A stretch of 49,901 nucleotides of DNA from Calditrichota bacterium (GTDB taxonomy: Bacteria > Electryoneota > AABM5-125-24 > Hatepunaeales > Hatepunaeaceae): the NCBI GenBank assembly GCA_016867835.1, contig VGIQ01000006.1, forward strand, positions 1 to 49,901. Reading direction: 5' to 3'. The notes under the pieces were generated by a model. It made no database searches, had not been told where the DNA came from, and saw nothing but the letters and a program-made list of their open reading frames with translations. The position numbers and the translations under genes were made by a program. This document shows positions 15,795 to 24,180 of this stretch, piece by piece. The stretch's first letter is position 1. The number at the start of each line of letters is the position of its first letter.

Positions 15795-18700
15795 ATGACC
15801 GTCATCATCATCCTGCTCAGCATCCTATTCGGATCACTGGTCCCGACTGGCTTTGTCGAAGCCATCCCGGCCGGTGGCGACGCGGCCATCTCGGTTCAGG
15901 TGGTTCGTGAAGGACCTGCCGGCCTGACCACCCAAATGCGCTTCGCGGCACCGGAAATCGCCATTGCCGATCCCGATGGCGAGCCGCGGCTCCGGGTCGA
16001 TCTCGGTGGAGCATTGCCCGATTTCGAGAGCGACGGCCCGGCACTCCCGGTTATATTTCGCCTGATTGCAGTGCCGGACGGCTATGAGACACGTGCGGAA
16101 GTGCGCATCGTTCGGGAGCGGTCGATCGATGTTGAGCCGATACTTGCGCGCGACCGCGCCGGTGAACGCGAACTGCGCGATGCTGGACCGCAGCCGATGG
16201 TCGAAGTCGGCGAAGCCGGCTGGATGCGCTGGCTCCGCGTGGCCCCGGTGGTAATCCGGCCGGTGCGTTATGATGCCGGCAGTCGCACCCTTCAGGCGGC
16301 TGAAGAGATCGCGGTGGACTTTGAGTTCGTTCCGACCCGTCCTTCGGGGGTTGCGACTCCCGATCCGGCATGCCTCTGGTCACCCACTTTCGACGAACTG
16401 TTCCGCGTTCTACTGCTCAATCCCGGCAGTCTTCCGGGTATCATGCCGGGCGGCAATCCGGTTCATCGCGGCAGTTACATCATTATCACCAATCGCTCCC
16501 TCTCGGCTGCCACTATCGAATTCGCCAAATGGAAGCGTAAGAAGGGCTTCGACGTCGTCGTCAATCCGATGTATTATCCCGGCATTACTGCTGACGAGAT
16601 ACGCAACTATATTCAGGATGCCTACGATCGCTGGGAGCGACCGCCAGAAGTGGTTCTCCTGCTCGGCGATGTGAATGCGCCTTCGATGAGCATGCCTTCC
16701 TACAGCATCCGCCATCCCGACAGGAATCAACAAGAGGTCGATGTAACCGACCTGCCTTACTCACTGATGACGGGCGACGACTACTATCCCGACCTCTTCG
16801 TCGGCCGGGTATCGGTCGATTCGCTCTCGACATCTGAGGCGACAATCTATTTTTCGCGCATAGTTGCCCATGAGACGATTGCCCATACCTTCCCGCAGGC
16901 GGCATTCAAGCGGGCGACGCTCTTTGCGGGCAACTTCGGCGACGGCGGACGGCGGGTCTTAAGCCCGGTTGAGACTTGTGAATGGCTTGGATCGCGACTC
17001 CGCGAACGCGGCTGGAACGTTCAGGACTTCTACTTCCGTAGAGCCGGTGATGACGTCAATCCCGGGCCTATCGTTGAGTCGATCAACCGCGGAGTCAACA
17101 TCGTCGCCTATCGCGGCTGGGCGGATGCACGCGGGACGCACTATCCTCAGTTCTACAAGGTCAATCTCGACCAACTCGACAACGGTCCGTTGCTCCCCAT
17201 CTTCACCTTCTTCGTCTGCAACACGGGTGACTTTGGCAGTAACGAGACCAACCCCTGCTTCGGCGAGTATGCAATAACCCGGGGGACACGTCGTCGGCCG
17301 GCGGCAGCGCTCTCCTTCTTCGGTCCGTCTGACCTGCATACCAACACCCGCTTCAACAATCCGCTTCTGGGCGGATACTATTCAGGGTTGCTCAACAACG
17401 ACATCCGAACGATGGGCGCGCTCGTCCTGCGGGGCAAGTTTGAAATCTGGCGCAACAACCCCAACTACCGGCACCGCGGCTGGCCTGAGAATTACGTCGA
17501 GTTTTACTACTCAGTCTATAATATTCTCGGGGATCCCGACGTCGCCTACTATCTCGACGCGCCGCGACCGCTGCAAGTCGTGCATTCCCAGTCCTACAAC
17601 GTTGGCCAGACGGAAGGTCGCTTCATTGTCCGTCGTGCCGACGGTTCGCCGGTGAAGGGAGCCTTGCTGACCTTGCTCAAGACCGGCGAAACCGACCTCT
17701 CGGTGCTTACCGACGACAACGGCCTGGCATTGGCGCCGCTCAAACTCACCAGCCCTGACTCGCTGCACATTTCAGCCATTGCTCATCAAGCAACCCCTTA
17801 TATGGCATCGGTTCCGGTCGTCAACGCGGCGCGAATGGTGGGGCTTGAATCGATAACCGTTCGCAACCGCCTCGGTGGCGATGGGCTCACCACGGGGGAG
17901 CCGGTCGAACTGATGATGACGCTGCGCAATTTCGGATCCGAAGCGGCATCGGGAGTTACTGCGACGCTGCAGGACGGCACCGATATTGAGGTTATGTCCG
18001 CAACCGCTGCTTTTGGGGATATCGCCCCTGGAGCGACGGCCGGCGGCGGATCGCCGTTCCGGCTATCCGTTGCTCCGCATGTCTGGCCCGGATCCCAGGT
18101 CATATTCAGGCTCATCGTCTCCGACGGAGCCGGCAACGATTATCCGCTCCTGATCCGCATTCCTGCCGCCGGACCGCAACTGGAGTATGCCGGGCACCGG
18201 TTTGAGGACGCGCAATATCTACTGCCGGGAACGACCCGCAACCTCATCGTCAGCATCGCCAATAAAGGGCATCAGGCTATATCCGGGCTGCATGGTCGTA
18301 TGCATTCCCACGATGGCGCGGTGGACTTTGTCAATGATCGCGGCAATTTCGGCGATGTCGCCTTCGGCGAGATCATCGACTCTTCGCCGCTGCCGTTCCG
18401 GATCACCGCCCGTGAAGGCGCCCAGCATGGCCGGGTCGTTCAGTTGCGCCTCGAACTCTTCGACAGCGACGACCAATTGCGCGGTCTGGTATTCTTTAAC
18501 ATCACGCTCGGCAATCTGGAGCCAACCGATCCGATGGGTCCCGACGCCTATGGCTACTACGTCTATGACGACACCGACCGGGCTTACGAACCGGCGCCTC
18601 GCTATGACTGGATCGAACTCGACCCGGCATTTGGGGGCAGCGGTGCAACGCTTCATAAACTGACCGACGACTCGACGACCGGACTGAGGCTGCCCTTTGC

Positions 18701-19553
18701 CTTCCGCTATTATGGCCGCAATTACGATTCGGTCTGGGTCTGCTCAAATGGTTGGATATCCTTCGCAGTGAAGAAGATGGACAGCGAGTTCGACTTCACC
18801 AACCATCCCATTCCGAGTCCGCTCGGTCCACGCTCGATGGTTGCACCCTACTGGGAGGATTTGGTCGGGGATACCATAGCAGGCGGCGGAGGCCGTCGCG
18901 ACTCGATCCGCGTTTTCGTGAGGCACGATGCCAACGGGGGCCGCTTCATCATCGAGTGGAGCCGCGCCATTGCCCGCGCCAGCCAGAACGTCCAGCACCC
19001 GCAAACCTTTGAAGTGATTCTCTACGACCCTGCACGTCATCAGACGCGCACCGGCGACGGCGCCATCCTCTTCCAATACAATCAGGCATCGGTCGTCGAT
19101 CAAGGCTTTGACGGCACCTATGTGACGGTCGGCTTCCAGGATTACAACCACATGCGCGGAATCGGCCTGACCTTTGCCGCGCGGTATGCGCCGGGCAGCG
19201 ATTCGCTCCGTGCCGGCCGAGCCATCAAGATCACAACCGATCTGCCCGACGGATTTCTCGCCGTGCCGGTGGGTCCGGCGATTCAACCGCTGCAGTTTGC
19301 CCTGGATGAGCCTTTCCCGAATCCCTTCAATGCCCGGGTGACCATATCCTATGGTCTGGCAACCTTCGGAGACGTTCACCTGGCGCTTTACGACCTTCAA
19401 GGCCGACTGGTGCGTGAACTGGCGAACGGCCGACAACCAGCCGGAAGGCACTCGCTCATCCTCGACGGCAGCGATCTGGCGACCGGACTCTATCTCTTGC
19501 GTCTTGAGTCCGGCGGGGAGAGACTACAGCGCAAACTTACGCTGGTGAAGTAG
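15795..19553 (+). CDS. Gingipain-like (C25) secreted protein with T9SS sorting domain
   Basis: 1252 residues. A signal peptide (1-24) and a gingipain-type propeptide (about 25-200) precede the C25 domain (about 225-600). The family's catalytic cysteine is present in FVCNTGDFG. The usual histidine of the NYxGHG motif is not: the aligned segment reads AYRGWADARG. The domain ends with NILGDPDVAYY, matching the FGDPS end of gingipains. Two CARDB-like beta-sandwiches and a FRYYGRNYDSVWVCSNGWISF-type domain follow. The T9SS module starts EPFPNPFNARV and ends KLTLVK. A GGAGG ribosome binding site lies five bases before the ATG. It should be a surface or secreted protein. Peptidase activity is doubtful because of the missing histidine. 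Confidence 0.87.
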   Translation: MTVIIILLSILFGSLVPTGFVEAIPAGGDAAISVQVVREGPAGLTTQMRFAAPEIAIADPDGEPRLRVDLGGALPDFESDGPALPVIFRLIAVPDGYETRAEVRIVRERSIDVEPILARDRAGERELRDAGPQPMVEVGEAGWMRWLRVAPVVIRPVRYDAGSRTLQAAEEIAVDFEFVPTRPSGVATPDPACLWSPTFDELFRVLLLNPGSLPGIMPGGNPVHRGSYIIITNRSLSAATIEFAKWKRKKGFDVVVNPMYYPGITADEIRNYIQDAYDRWERPPEVVLLLGDVNAPSMSMPSYSIRHPDRNQQEVDVTDLPYSLMTGDDYYPDLFVGRVSVDSLSTSEATIYFSRIVAHETIAHTFPQAAFKRATLFAGNFGDGGRRVLSPVETCEWLGSRLRERGWNVQDFYFRRAGDDVNPGPIVESINRGVNIVAYRGWADARGTHYPQFYKVNLDQLDNGPLLPIFTFFVCNTGDFGSNETNPCFGEYAITRGTRRRPAAALSFFGPSDLHTNTRFNNPLLGGYYSGLLNNDIRTMGALVLRGKFEIWRNNPNYRHRGWPENYVEFYYSVYNILGDPDVAYYLDAPRPLQVVHSQSYNVGQTEGRFIVRRADGSPVKGALLTLLKTGETDLSVLTDDNGLALAPLKLTSPDSLHISAIAHQATPYMASVPVVNAARMVGLESITVRNRLGGDGLTTGEPVELMMTLRNFGSEAASGVTATLQDGTDIEVMSATAAFGDIAPGATAGGGSPFRLSVAPHVWPGSQVIFRLIVSDGAGNDYPLLIRIPAAGPQLEYAGHRFEDAQYLLPGTTRNLIVSIANKGHQAISGLHGRMHSHDGAVDFVNDRGNFGDVAFGEIIDSSPLPFRITAREGAQHGRVVQLRLELFDSDDQLRGLVFFNITLGNLEPTDPMGPDAYGYYVYDDTDRAYEPAPRYDWIELDPAFGGSGATLHKLTDDSTTGLRLPFAFRYYGRNYDSVWVCSNGWISFAVKKMDSEFDFTNHPIPSPLGPRSMVAPYWEDLVGDTIAGGGGRRDSIRVFVRHDANGGRFIIEWSRAIARASQNVQHPQTFEVILYDPARHQTRTGDGAILFQYNQASVVDQGFDGTYVTVGFQDYNHMRGIGLTFAARYAPGSDSLRAGRAIKITTDLPDGFLAVPVGPAIQPLQFALDEPFPNPFNARVTISYGLATFGDVHLALYDLQGRLVRELANGRQPAGRHSLILDGSDLATGLYLLRLESGGERLQRKLTLVK

Positions 19554-19593
19554 GTTATTGGCTGAACAGCCTGTCCGAAAATGCGCTGGGGTG

Positions 19594-19936
19594 CCGTCGG
19601 GTGTCCTCACCCGACGGGAAGTCATTGCTGGGGTGTCGTCGGGTGTCCTCACCCGACGGGAAATCATTGTTAATAAAGGTATGTTGGTGTCGGATTAGAC
19701 AACTTACACCGCGGCCAAGAGTGCTTGATAGTGTCAGGTGTGACACCTGACACCACATCTAAATGCGCTTGGGTGCCGTCGGGTGTCCTCACCCGACGGG
19801 AAGTCATTGTTAATAAAGGTATGTTGGTGTCGGATTAGACAACTTACACCGCGACCAAGAGTGCTTGATAGTGTCAGGTGTGACACCTGACACCACATTA
19901 AGAGTGCTTGATAGTGTCAGGTGAGACACCTGACAC
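19594..19936. repeat. Array of two kinds of palindromes in tandem 140-bp units
   Basis: Element P (CCGTCGGGTG-TCCT-CACCCGACGG, 10-bp stem) occurs at 19594-19617, 19636-19659 (one wobble) and 19776-19799. Element Q (GTGTCAGGTG-3 bases-CACCTGACAC) occurs at 19731-19753, 19871-19893 and 19914-19936. P and Q are joined by a conserved linker of about 70 bases, and the P-linker-Q unit repeats with a period of exactly 140 bases (about 19623-19758 and 19763-19898) with few differences. An extra P precedes and an extra Q follows, 42-43 bases away. This resembles REP/BIME elements. The 492-base gap 19554-20045 holds no gene that I can support. Confidence 0.9.
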
Positions 19937-20045
19937 CACATTTGATCGTTCTCAGACACACTGTTAGACCTTAGAGTAAGCAGCACTCAACGGTCTCAAC
20001 ATCTCTGCGAGAGCGTGTCCGTCATCGTCTCATTAGAGGATTAGA

Positions 20046-22004
20046 ATGACGAAAGTTACACTCACGATTGCACTGTTGCTGGCCTTCTGCGCTTTGGCAG
20101 TTCAGGCTGGCGTCCCGCGCTATCCGGCTGACGCGCCGGCTTACCGGATCGTCGATCCCTCCGATCTGGGGCGGTTCGAGCCGGGACCTGCTGTTCCTTG
20201 GCGTCCGCTGCCCCGTCGCGACCCCGTCATCGGGCAGACAAGTCAGGCCGGCGAGACCTACGCCGACTACTGGACCAACGGCGTCTGCGGAAAACTGATC
20301 ATCCGCGACCGGCGCGACGGCATCCACGTTACCTTTATGGACGGCTACGATGCCGACCTTAACACCCGCCACCAGAAATACAACTACTACAGCGAAGGAG
20401 AATGGCTCGACCGCGACGGCTCGGTCGTCCCGGGCGGAAGCCGGTCGGGCTATGGCAGCATCTGGCTCTCTCCCGACGATGAAGAGGTCGCTGTCGTCTT
20501 TACCCATGTCGAAGGTATTCAGCAAGAGATCGTCAGCGCAATCTGTATCGACTTCGGGCAGGGCTGGGGCGCGTTCCAGACCTTCACACTGCCGCGCTAT
20601 GGCGAGCAGACCGTAATCTGGCCGCAAGGGGTGATTTCCTCGGACGGCCGCATCCACGTCGTCTATAATCGTCGCGACGCCGGGATGATCTCCTACACCT
20701 CCGCCGATTGGAACGGCGGGGAGCCGCAGTTTCCGAATCTTCCCCAGGAAGTCTCGATCACCGCGCTCAACAGTTATCGGATAGCGATCTCACCGAACAG
20801 CGAGCGCGCCGCAATCGTCTATGCGAAGAACCGCGTTGGCATACCGGCACCACCAGAGTGGGAAGGCTTCCTCGCCTGGCAGATGAACAACGATCTCTGG
20901 CTCGCGACGGCCGACAATGGGCGCGACTGGAACTTCAACCAGCCGCTAAACATCACCAACTGCATCCCGCCCGATCCGCAACTTGAGGGCGATGCGGCTT
21001 ACGGCGACACCCTTCGGCCCTTCGTCAACTATGACGTGATCTTCGATGCCAACGATATGGTTCATGTCGTCTTTGAAGCGCGCGGAATGTGGGAAAAGCC
21101 GGTCTATGACCCCGACGTCGATCGCCCGCCCGTCGATGGCATCACTGTCGATGCGGCCATTCTCTTTCACTGGACAGAGGAGGACTGCACCTTTTCGCCG
21201 GTTGCGGATGGCTGGTTCACGCAGCAAATCCGGGACGAGAATGACAGCCTTCTGGCTTGGCCTACACCCGGCGCCTGGAAGTCAAACGTGACCCATCCTT
21301 CGCTTGGCTATGACGAGGAGGGCGACCTATACTGCGTCTTCAACTACTTCCCGCGCGAGGACTTCGATCCCAATGTGGCTAATAATGGCCGGTGCAACGG
21401 CGACATCTCGGTAACGGTTTCGCAGGACAACGGCCAGACCTGGTTTCACCCGACGCGGGTCGTCGAAACCCGCACCAACAACCCGGAATTCGGGCAGGCA
21501 CTCTCCGAGCAATACCCGACGATGAACTGGAAGGTGGACGACTTCCTGCACTTCTTCTATCTGGTGGACCGGCAGCCCGGAACGCCGATTCAGAACGAAG
21601 CCGGTGCGGCCAACACCCTCAACTCAGCGATCTACCATTGGGTCTCCCGCGACGAGATTCTGACCGACTCTATCTATGAGGGACCGGCCTTTCACACGGG
21701 TGAGGTTCTCGCGGTGCGCGGCGATGCGCCCTGGCAGCCGGGTGGATTCCGGCTCGGTTCGGCCTATCCCAATCCCTTCAACGGGCGCGCCGAGATCGCC
21801 TTCGAACTGCGCACCGCTCTGCCGGTTCGTATGACCGCCCATTCATTGGATGGTCGAGAGGCAGCCGAAATCTACTCCGGCAAGGCCTTGTCGGGAACGC
21901 ATCGGGTGGCTTGGAATGCCGAAGGATTGCCGTCGGGGATTTACCTCGTGCGGCTTACGGCTGGAACCGAGCAAGCCGTGATCAAAGTGGCGCTGGTGCG
22001 GTAG
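20046..22004 (+). CDS. Secreted Asp-box (sialidase-like fold) protein with T9SS sorting domain
   Basis: 652 residues. The signal peptide MTKVTLTIALLLAFCALAVQA is followed by a region that looks like a six-bladed propeller. Asp-box motifs are ATADNGRDW and SQDNGQTW, and the repeating pattern DxxxxxHVVxxxR (DGIHVTFM, DGRIHVVY, DMVHVVF) marks the blades. I do not see the arginine triad and Tyr/Glu of true sialidases, so enzyme function is open. The C-terminal T9SS module starts AYPNPFNGRA and ends VIKVALVR. AGAGGA lies six bases before the ATG. Like the first gene of the window it combines Asp-box repeats with a sorting domain. A strong hairpin terminator follows. Confidence 0.85.
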   Translation: MTKVTLTIALLLAFCALAVQAGVPRYPADAPAYRIVDPSDLGRFEPGPAVPWRPLPRRDPVIGQTSQAGETYADYWTNGVCGKLIIRDRRDGIHVTFMDGYDADLNTRHQKYNYYSEGEWLDRDGSVVPGGSRSGYGSIWLSPDDEEVAVVFTHVEGIQQEIVSAICIDFGQGWGAFQTFTLPRYGEQTVIWPQGVISSDGRIHVVYNRRDAGMISYTSADWNGGEPQFPNLPQEVSITALNSYRIAISPNSERAAIVYAKNRVGIPAPPEWEGFLAWQMNNDLWLATADNGRDWNFNQPLNITNCIPPDPQLEGDAAYGDTLRPFVNYDVIFDANDMVHVVFEARGMWEKPVYDPDVDRPPVDGITVDAAILFHWTEEDCTFSPVADGWFTQQIRDENDSLLAWPTPGAWKSNVTHPSLGYDEEGDLYCVFNYFPREDFDPNVANNGRCNGDISVTVSQDNGQTWFHPTRVVETRTNNPEFGQALSEQYPTMNWKVDDFLHFFYLVDRQPGTPIQNEAGAANTLNSAIYHWVSRDEILTDSIYEGPAFHTGEVLAVRGDAPWQPGGFRLGSAYPNPFNGRAEIAFELRTALPVRMTAHSLDGREAAEIYSGKALSGTHRVAWNAEGLPSGIYLVRLTAGTEQAVIKVALVR

Positions 22005-22025
22005 AGTCTTCCGCTTGGAAACACA

Positions 22026-22056
22026 AAGGGGCGTGGAACTGGTCTCCACGCCCCTT
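22026..22056. terminator. Bidirectional hairpin between convergent genes
   Basis: AAGGGGCGTGGA (22026-22037) pairs with TCCACGCCCCTT (22045-22056), a perfect 12-bp stem with a 7-base loop, followed by CTCTATCT. It lies between the ends of the Asp-box protein gene and the anti-sigma gene. Confidence 0.75.
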
Positions 22057-22099
22057 CTCTATCTATGACACTCCTAAAGACCAGTCGAAGTTCGGACCC

Positions 22100-22684
22100 C
22101 TACCTCTTCCAAACCACCCCGATTGCCGCTGCGCTTGCCAGCGCCATCAAGCCGGTCAGGAAGATCGCCAACGACGGCATGGTAAACGTAACGCTCGAGC
22201 CGATCTGTTCCAGCAGTGGTCCAAGCAGCCGCGCGATGCGAACCTGACCGGCGGTCTGCAGCATTATCCGCTCGAATGTTACCACCAATTCCGTCCGGAA
22301 TAGCCCGATTCCGAGGGCTGCAAGTCCTGCCAGCGCCACCCAGCCTACCCCTATCCAGCGCTCACGACGAACCTCGCGAGGATGCTGATCGATCTCCAGA
22401 GTCTCAATCAAGTCCGCCTCGAACGACGAACCTGGTGACGGCAATCGCGCCGGAGCAATGCTTCCGCGAAGGAGCGGCTCGATCTCGCTCGCAGCGCGGC
22501 ATTCCGGACAAGTTGCAAGATGCCGCTCGAATGCCTTTCGGTCGTCGTCGCAGCACGGCTCGAGCGAATCGATGATCTCGCACGCCCGTTGGCAGTCGCA
22601 TTCCGCCGGCGGTGCAGAAACACCACCGGTCATCCCCGTTCCCGGGTAAAATAGACGTCGAATGAAGTTTGGCAAGATAATCAT
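22100..22684 (-). CDS. Putative membrane anti-sigma factor with zinc-finger N-terminus
   Basis: 194 residues. The N-terminal part contains CDCQRAC...HLATCPEC, the HxxxCxxC arrangement of the ZAS anti-sigma fold. Two hydrophobic segments follow: near residues 115-135 (VGWVALAGLAALGIG) and at the C-terminus (FLTGLMALASAAAIG). In the family the cytoplasmic zinc-binding part holds the sigma factor at the membrane until a signal releases it. The gene begins 12 bases after the sigma gene, the usual operon order. An alternative ATG at residue 18 (22633) has a comparable ribosome binding site, so the start is uncertain. Confidence 0.8.
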   Translation of the reverse strand: MIILPNFIRRLFYPGTGMTGGVSAPPAECDCQRACEIIDSLEPCCDDDRKAFERHLATCPECRAASEIEPLLRGSIAPARLPSPGSSFEADLIETLEIDQHPREVRRERWIGVGWVALAGLAALGIGLFRTELVVTFERIMLQTAGQVRIARLLGPLLEQIGSSVTFTMPSLAIFLTGLMALASAAAIGVVWKR

Positions 22685-22696
22685 TATCGGCTCGTG

Positions 22697-23290
22697 TCAG
22701 GTTGCCGGGACCGGCACCGGCCGGTAGCCCCGTCCCATTTCCTTCAATGCGGCTTCGCGCATCCGTTCTTTGGCGCGAAAGAGCGTTGCCTTCACTGTTC
22801 CCATCGGCCAGTTGGTGATCCGGCTGATCTCATCGTAGGATAACTCCTGCAAATAGTATAGCGTCAGCGCCAACTGCTGTTGTTTTGGCAGTTGCGCCAT
22901 CAAGATTGCCACAAACTGCCGGTTTTCCAGGCTCCGGTAGCCCGGGTCGGCGCCCGACAGGCGTTCTGGCTCGCTGGCCGTCAACGCTTCGTCGGTAATA
23001 TCCACGGTTGTCGCGCTGCGGCTCTTTTCCTCAATATAAGACGCGCAGACGTTCCAGGCTATATGGTAAATCCAGGTCGCAAGCGAACTGTCTCCCCGAA
23101 AGCGCGGCAGCCCTTTCCAGACGCGGATAAAAGTCTCCTGCGCCAGATCTTCCGCCTGTTGACGGCTGCCGGAAGCGCGCAGGCACAAGAGGAATATCCG
23201 GTCGCGGAAGGCTTCCATCAGCATCCCGAACGCCCGCTCCGGCCGGAGTTGATACTCCTCCAGAAACCGACGCTCGTCGAATCCGCCCAT
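22697..23290 (-). CDS. ECF RNA polymerase sigma factor, RpoE type
   Basis: 197 residues with the two domains of an ECF sigma factor. Region 2 contains AEDLAQETFIRVWKGLPRF and the ATWIYHIAWNV helix. Region 4 contains LPKQQQLALTLYYLQELSY followed by the helix-turn-helix with MGTVKATLFRAKERM. It should direct RNA polymerase to a small regulon, probably for envelope stress, given the membrane anti-sigma partner downstream. A GAGGGA precedes the ATG closely. Its own upstream region carries one arm of a perfect 15-bp inverted repeat (see 23314-23414), which suggests self-regulation together with the genes on the other side. Confidence 0.93.
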   Translation of the reverse strand: MGGFDERRFLEEYQLRPERAFGMLMEAFRDRIFLLCLRASGSRQQAEDLAQETFIRVWKGLPRFRGDSSLATWIYHIAWNVCASYIEEKSRSATTVDITDEALTASEPERLSGADPGYRSLENRQFVAILMAQLPKQQQLALTLYYLQELSYDEISRITNWPMGTVKATLFRAKERMREAALKEMGRGYRPVPVPAT

Positions 23291-23313
23291 TCCCTCGTCC
23301 GTTAATGGTGACT

Positions 23314-23414
23314 TTCACTCCTATAGACTATGGAAGTGCCGCTTTTGTTGCCGAGGGTGAAGCCGCAATGAGGCTTGTAACATTTTACCGCCCCCGGTTG
23401 TCTATAGGAGTGAA
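23314..23414. promoter_or_regulatory. Divergent promoter/operator region with a perfect 15-bp inverted repeat
   Basis: The sequence GTCTATAGGAGTGAA lies on the plus strand at 23400-23414 and on the minus strand at 23328-23314, separated by 71 bases. Each copy points outward: one to the sigma gene (start 23 bases further), the other to the small frame at 23447. The core CTATAG could be a -10 element or an operator. Copies in this layout fit an element recognised by the sigma factor itself or by a dimeric regulator. Confidence 0.6.
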
Positions 23415-23446
23415 CCGAATCGATTACACTACAAGGAACTCAAACA

Positions 23447-23644
23447 ATGGCTCCGCACCAGACCGATTACAATCTGCATCAACTTGAAGGTGAACCCTGC
23501 TGCAACCGGAATCGGGAGCGCCAACACTCTGCGTTGATGACAGGCAGCCGGTTCCAGGGCCGGTTTCATAACGCTGCCCAGCGCATCGAACTGACGGGTA
23601 TCGTCTATATCGCCCGTGCTCGCTCGCGAACCGCGTCGCGTTAG
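23447..23644 (+). CDS. Possible small protein, divergent from the sigma factor gene
   Basis: 65 residues. AAGGAA lies nine bases before the ATG, and the inverted-repeat element ends 32 bases upstream. The product is hydrophilic and rich in Arg and Gln, with two adjacent cysteines and no hydrophobic segment or recognisable domain. Codon third positions are only moderately GC-rich. It may be a real small gene of the sigma regulon, or only a leader of the next gene. The 412-base gap 23291-23702 holds nothing else that looks coding. Confidence 0.35.
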   Translation: MAPHQTDYNLHQLEGEPCCNRNRERQHSALMTGSRFQGRFHNAAQRIELTGIVYIARARSRTASR

Positions 23645-23653
23645 CAAAACCGG

Positions 23654-23667
23654 TTGCCTATAGGCAA
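23654..23667 (+). promoter_or_regulatory. 14-bp perfect palindrome upstream of the membrane protein gene
   Basis: TTGCCTATAGGCAA is a perfect palindrome, preceded by CCGG. The site CCGGTTGTCTATAGG at 23395 differs by one base over the shared part (CCGGTTGCCTATAGG here). It is therefore a third copy of the element near the sigma gene and may bring the 23703 gene into the same regulon. Confidence 0.45.
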
Positions 23668-23702
23668 TATATCGATATTACCCCCAACCACGGGAGAATA
23701 CT

Positions 23703-24113
23703 ATGGACTCCAGCGACTTCCTCTCACATCTGACCGAACTGATCGTCCCGCTTGCCTTCTTCGCGGTGGCGGTCCTGATCGTTTACTTCGTTATCAAGGC
23801 GCGGCTCAGACTGCGGGATCTGGAACACGCTGAGCGGATGCACGCTATCGAGCACGGAGTGCCACTTCCGGAATCGCCCACCCGGCCGAAAGCGCGCAAT
23901 CCCTATAAGTGGCCCGCCATATTCATCGCCATCGGCCTGGCGATCCTGATTGCTTCGACCTTCGGTGATGGTGAGCATTGGGGATTTGGGCTTGGAATGG
24001 TCCTGGTCGGTGTCGCCCTCCTCTACGCCCATAAACTTAACCAGCAGCGTCGGGAAGCGATGCCGGCGCCTCCGGTCCCACCGCCTCCGCCACCAATACT
24101 GCCTCCACATTGA
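23703..24113 (+). CDS. Small membrane protein, DUF6249-like
   Basis: 136 residues. Transmembrane segments lie near 12-32 (LIVPLAFFAVAVLIVYFVI), 72-88 (WPAIFIAIGLAILIAS) and 96-108. Between the first and second is a charged RLRDLEHAERMHAIEHG stretch typical of small membrane proteins found near ECF sigma genes in FCB bacteria. A proline-rich tail (PPVPPPPPPILPPH) ends the protein. GGGAG lies seven bases before the ATG. The gene sits downstream of CCGGTTGYCTATAGG-type sites. The role is unknown, possibly envelope stress. Confidence 0.75.
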   Translation: MDSSDFLSHLTELIVPLAFFAVAVLIVYFVIKARLRLRDLEHAERMHAIEHGVPLPESPTRPKARNPYKWPAIFIAIGLAILIASTFGDGEHWGFGLGMVLVGVALLYAHKLNQQRREAMPAPPVPPPPPPILPPH

Positions 24114-24119
24114 TGCACA

Positions 24120-24165
24120 GCGGAGTGAGAGGGGCTGCCCGTCGAGGCAGCCCCTCTCACTCCGC
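24120..24165. terminator. 20-bp perfect hairpin between convergent genes
   Basis: Bases 24120-24139 (GCGGAGTGAGAGGGGCTGCC) pair without mismatch with 24146-24165 around the loop CGTCGA. It separates the 23703 gene from the long C25 gene that ends at 24181. No T-tract follows on either strand, but its size makes it a likely two-way terminator. Confidence 0.65.
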
Positions 24166-24180
24166 AGGTGAGGTAATCCA

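Noticed and set aside
19554-20045. CRISPR array in the repeat region
   Set aside because: The repeats are palindromes in 140-bp tandem units with conserved linkers. There are no regular spacers of 30-40 bases and no cas genes.
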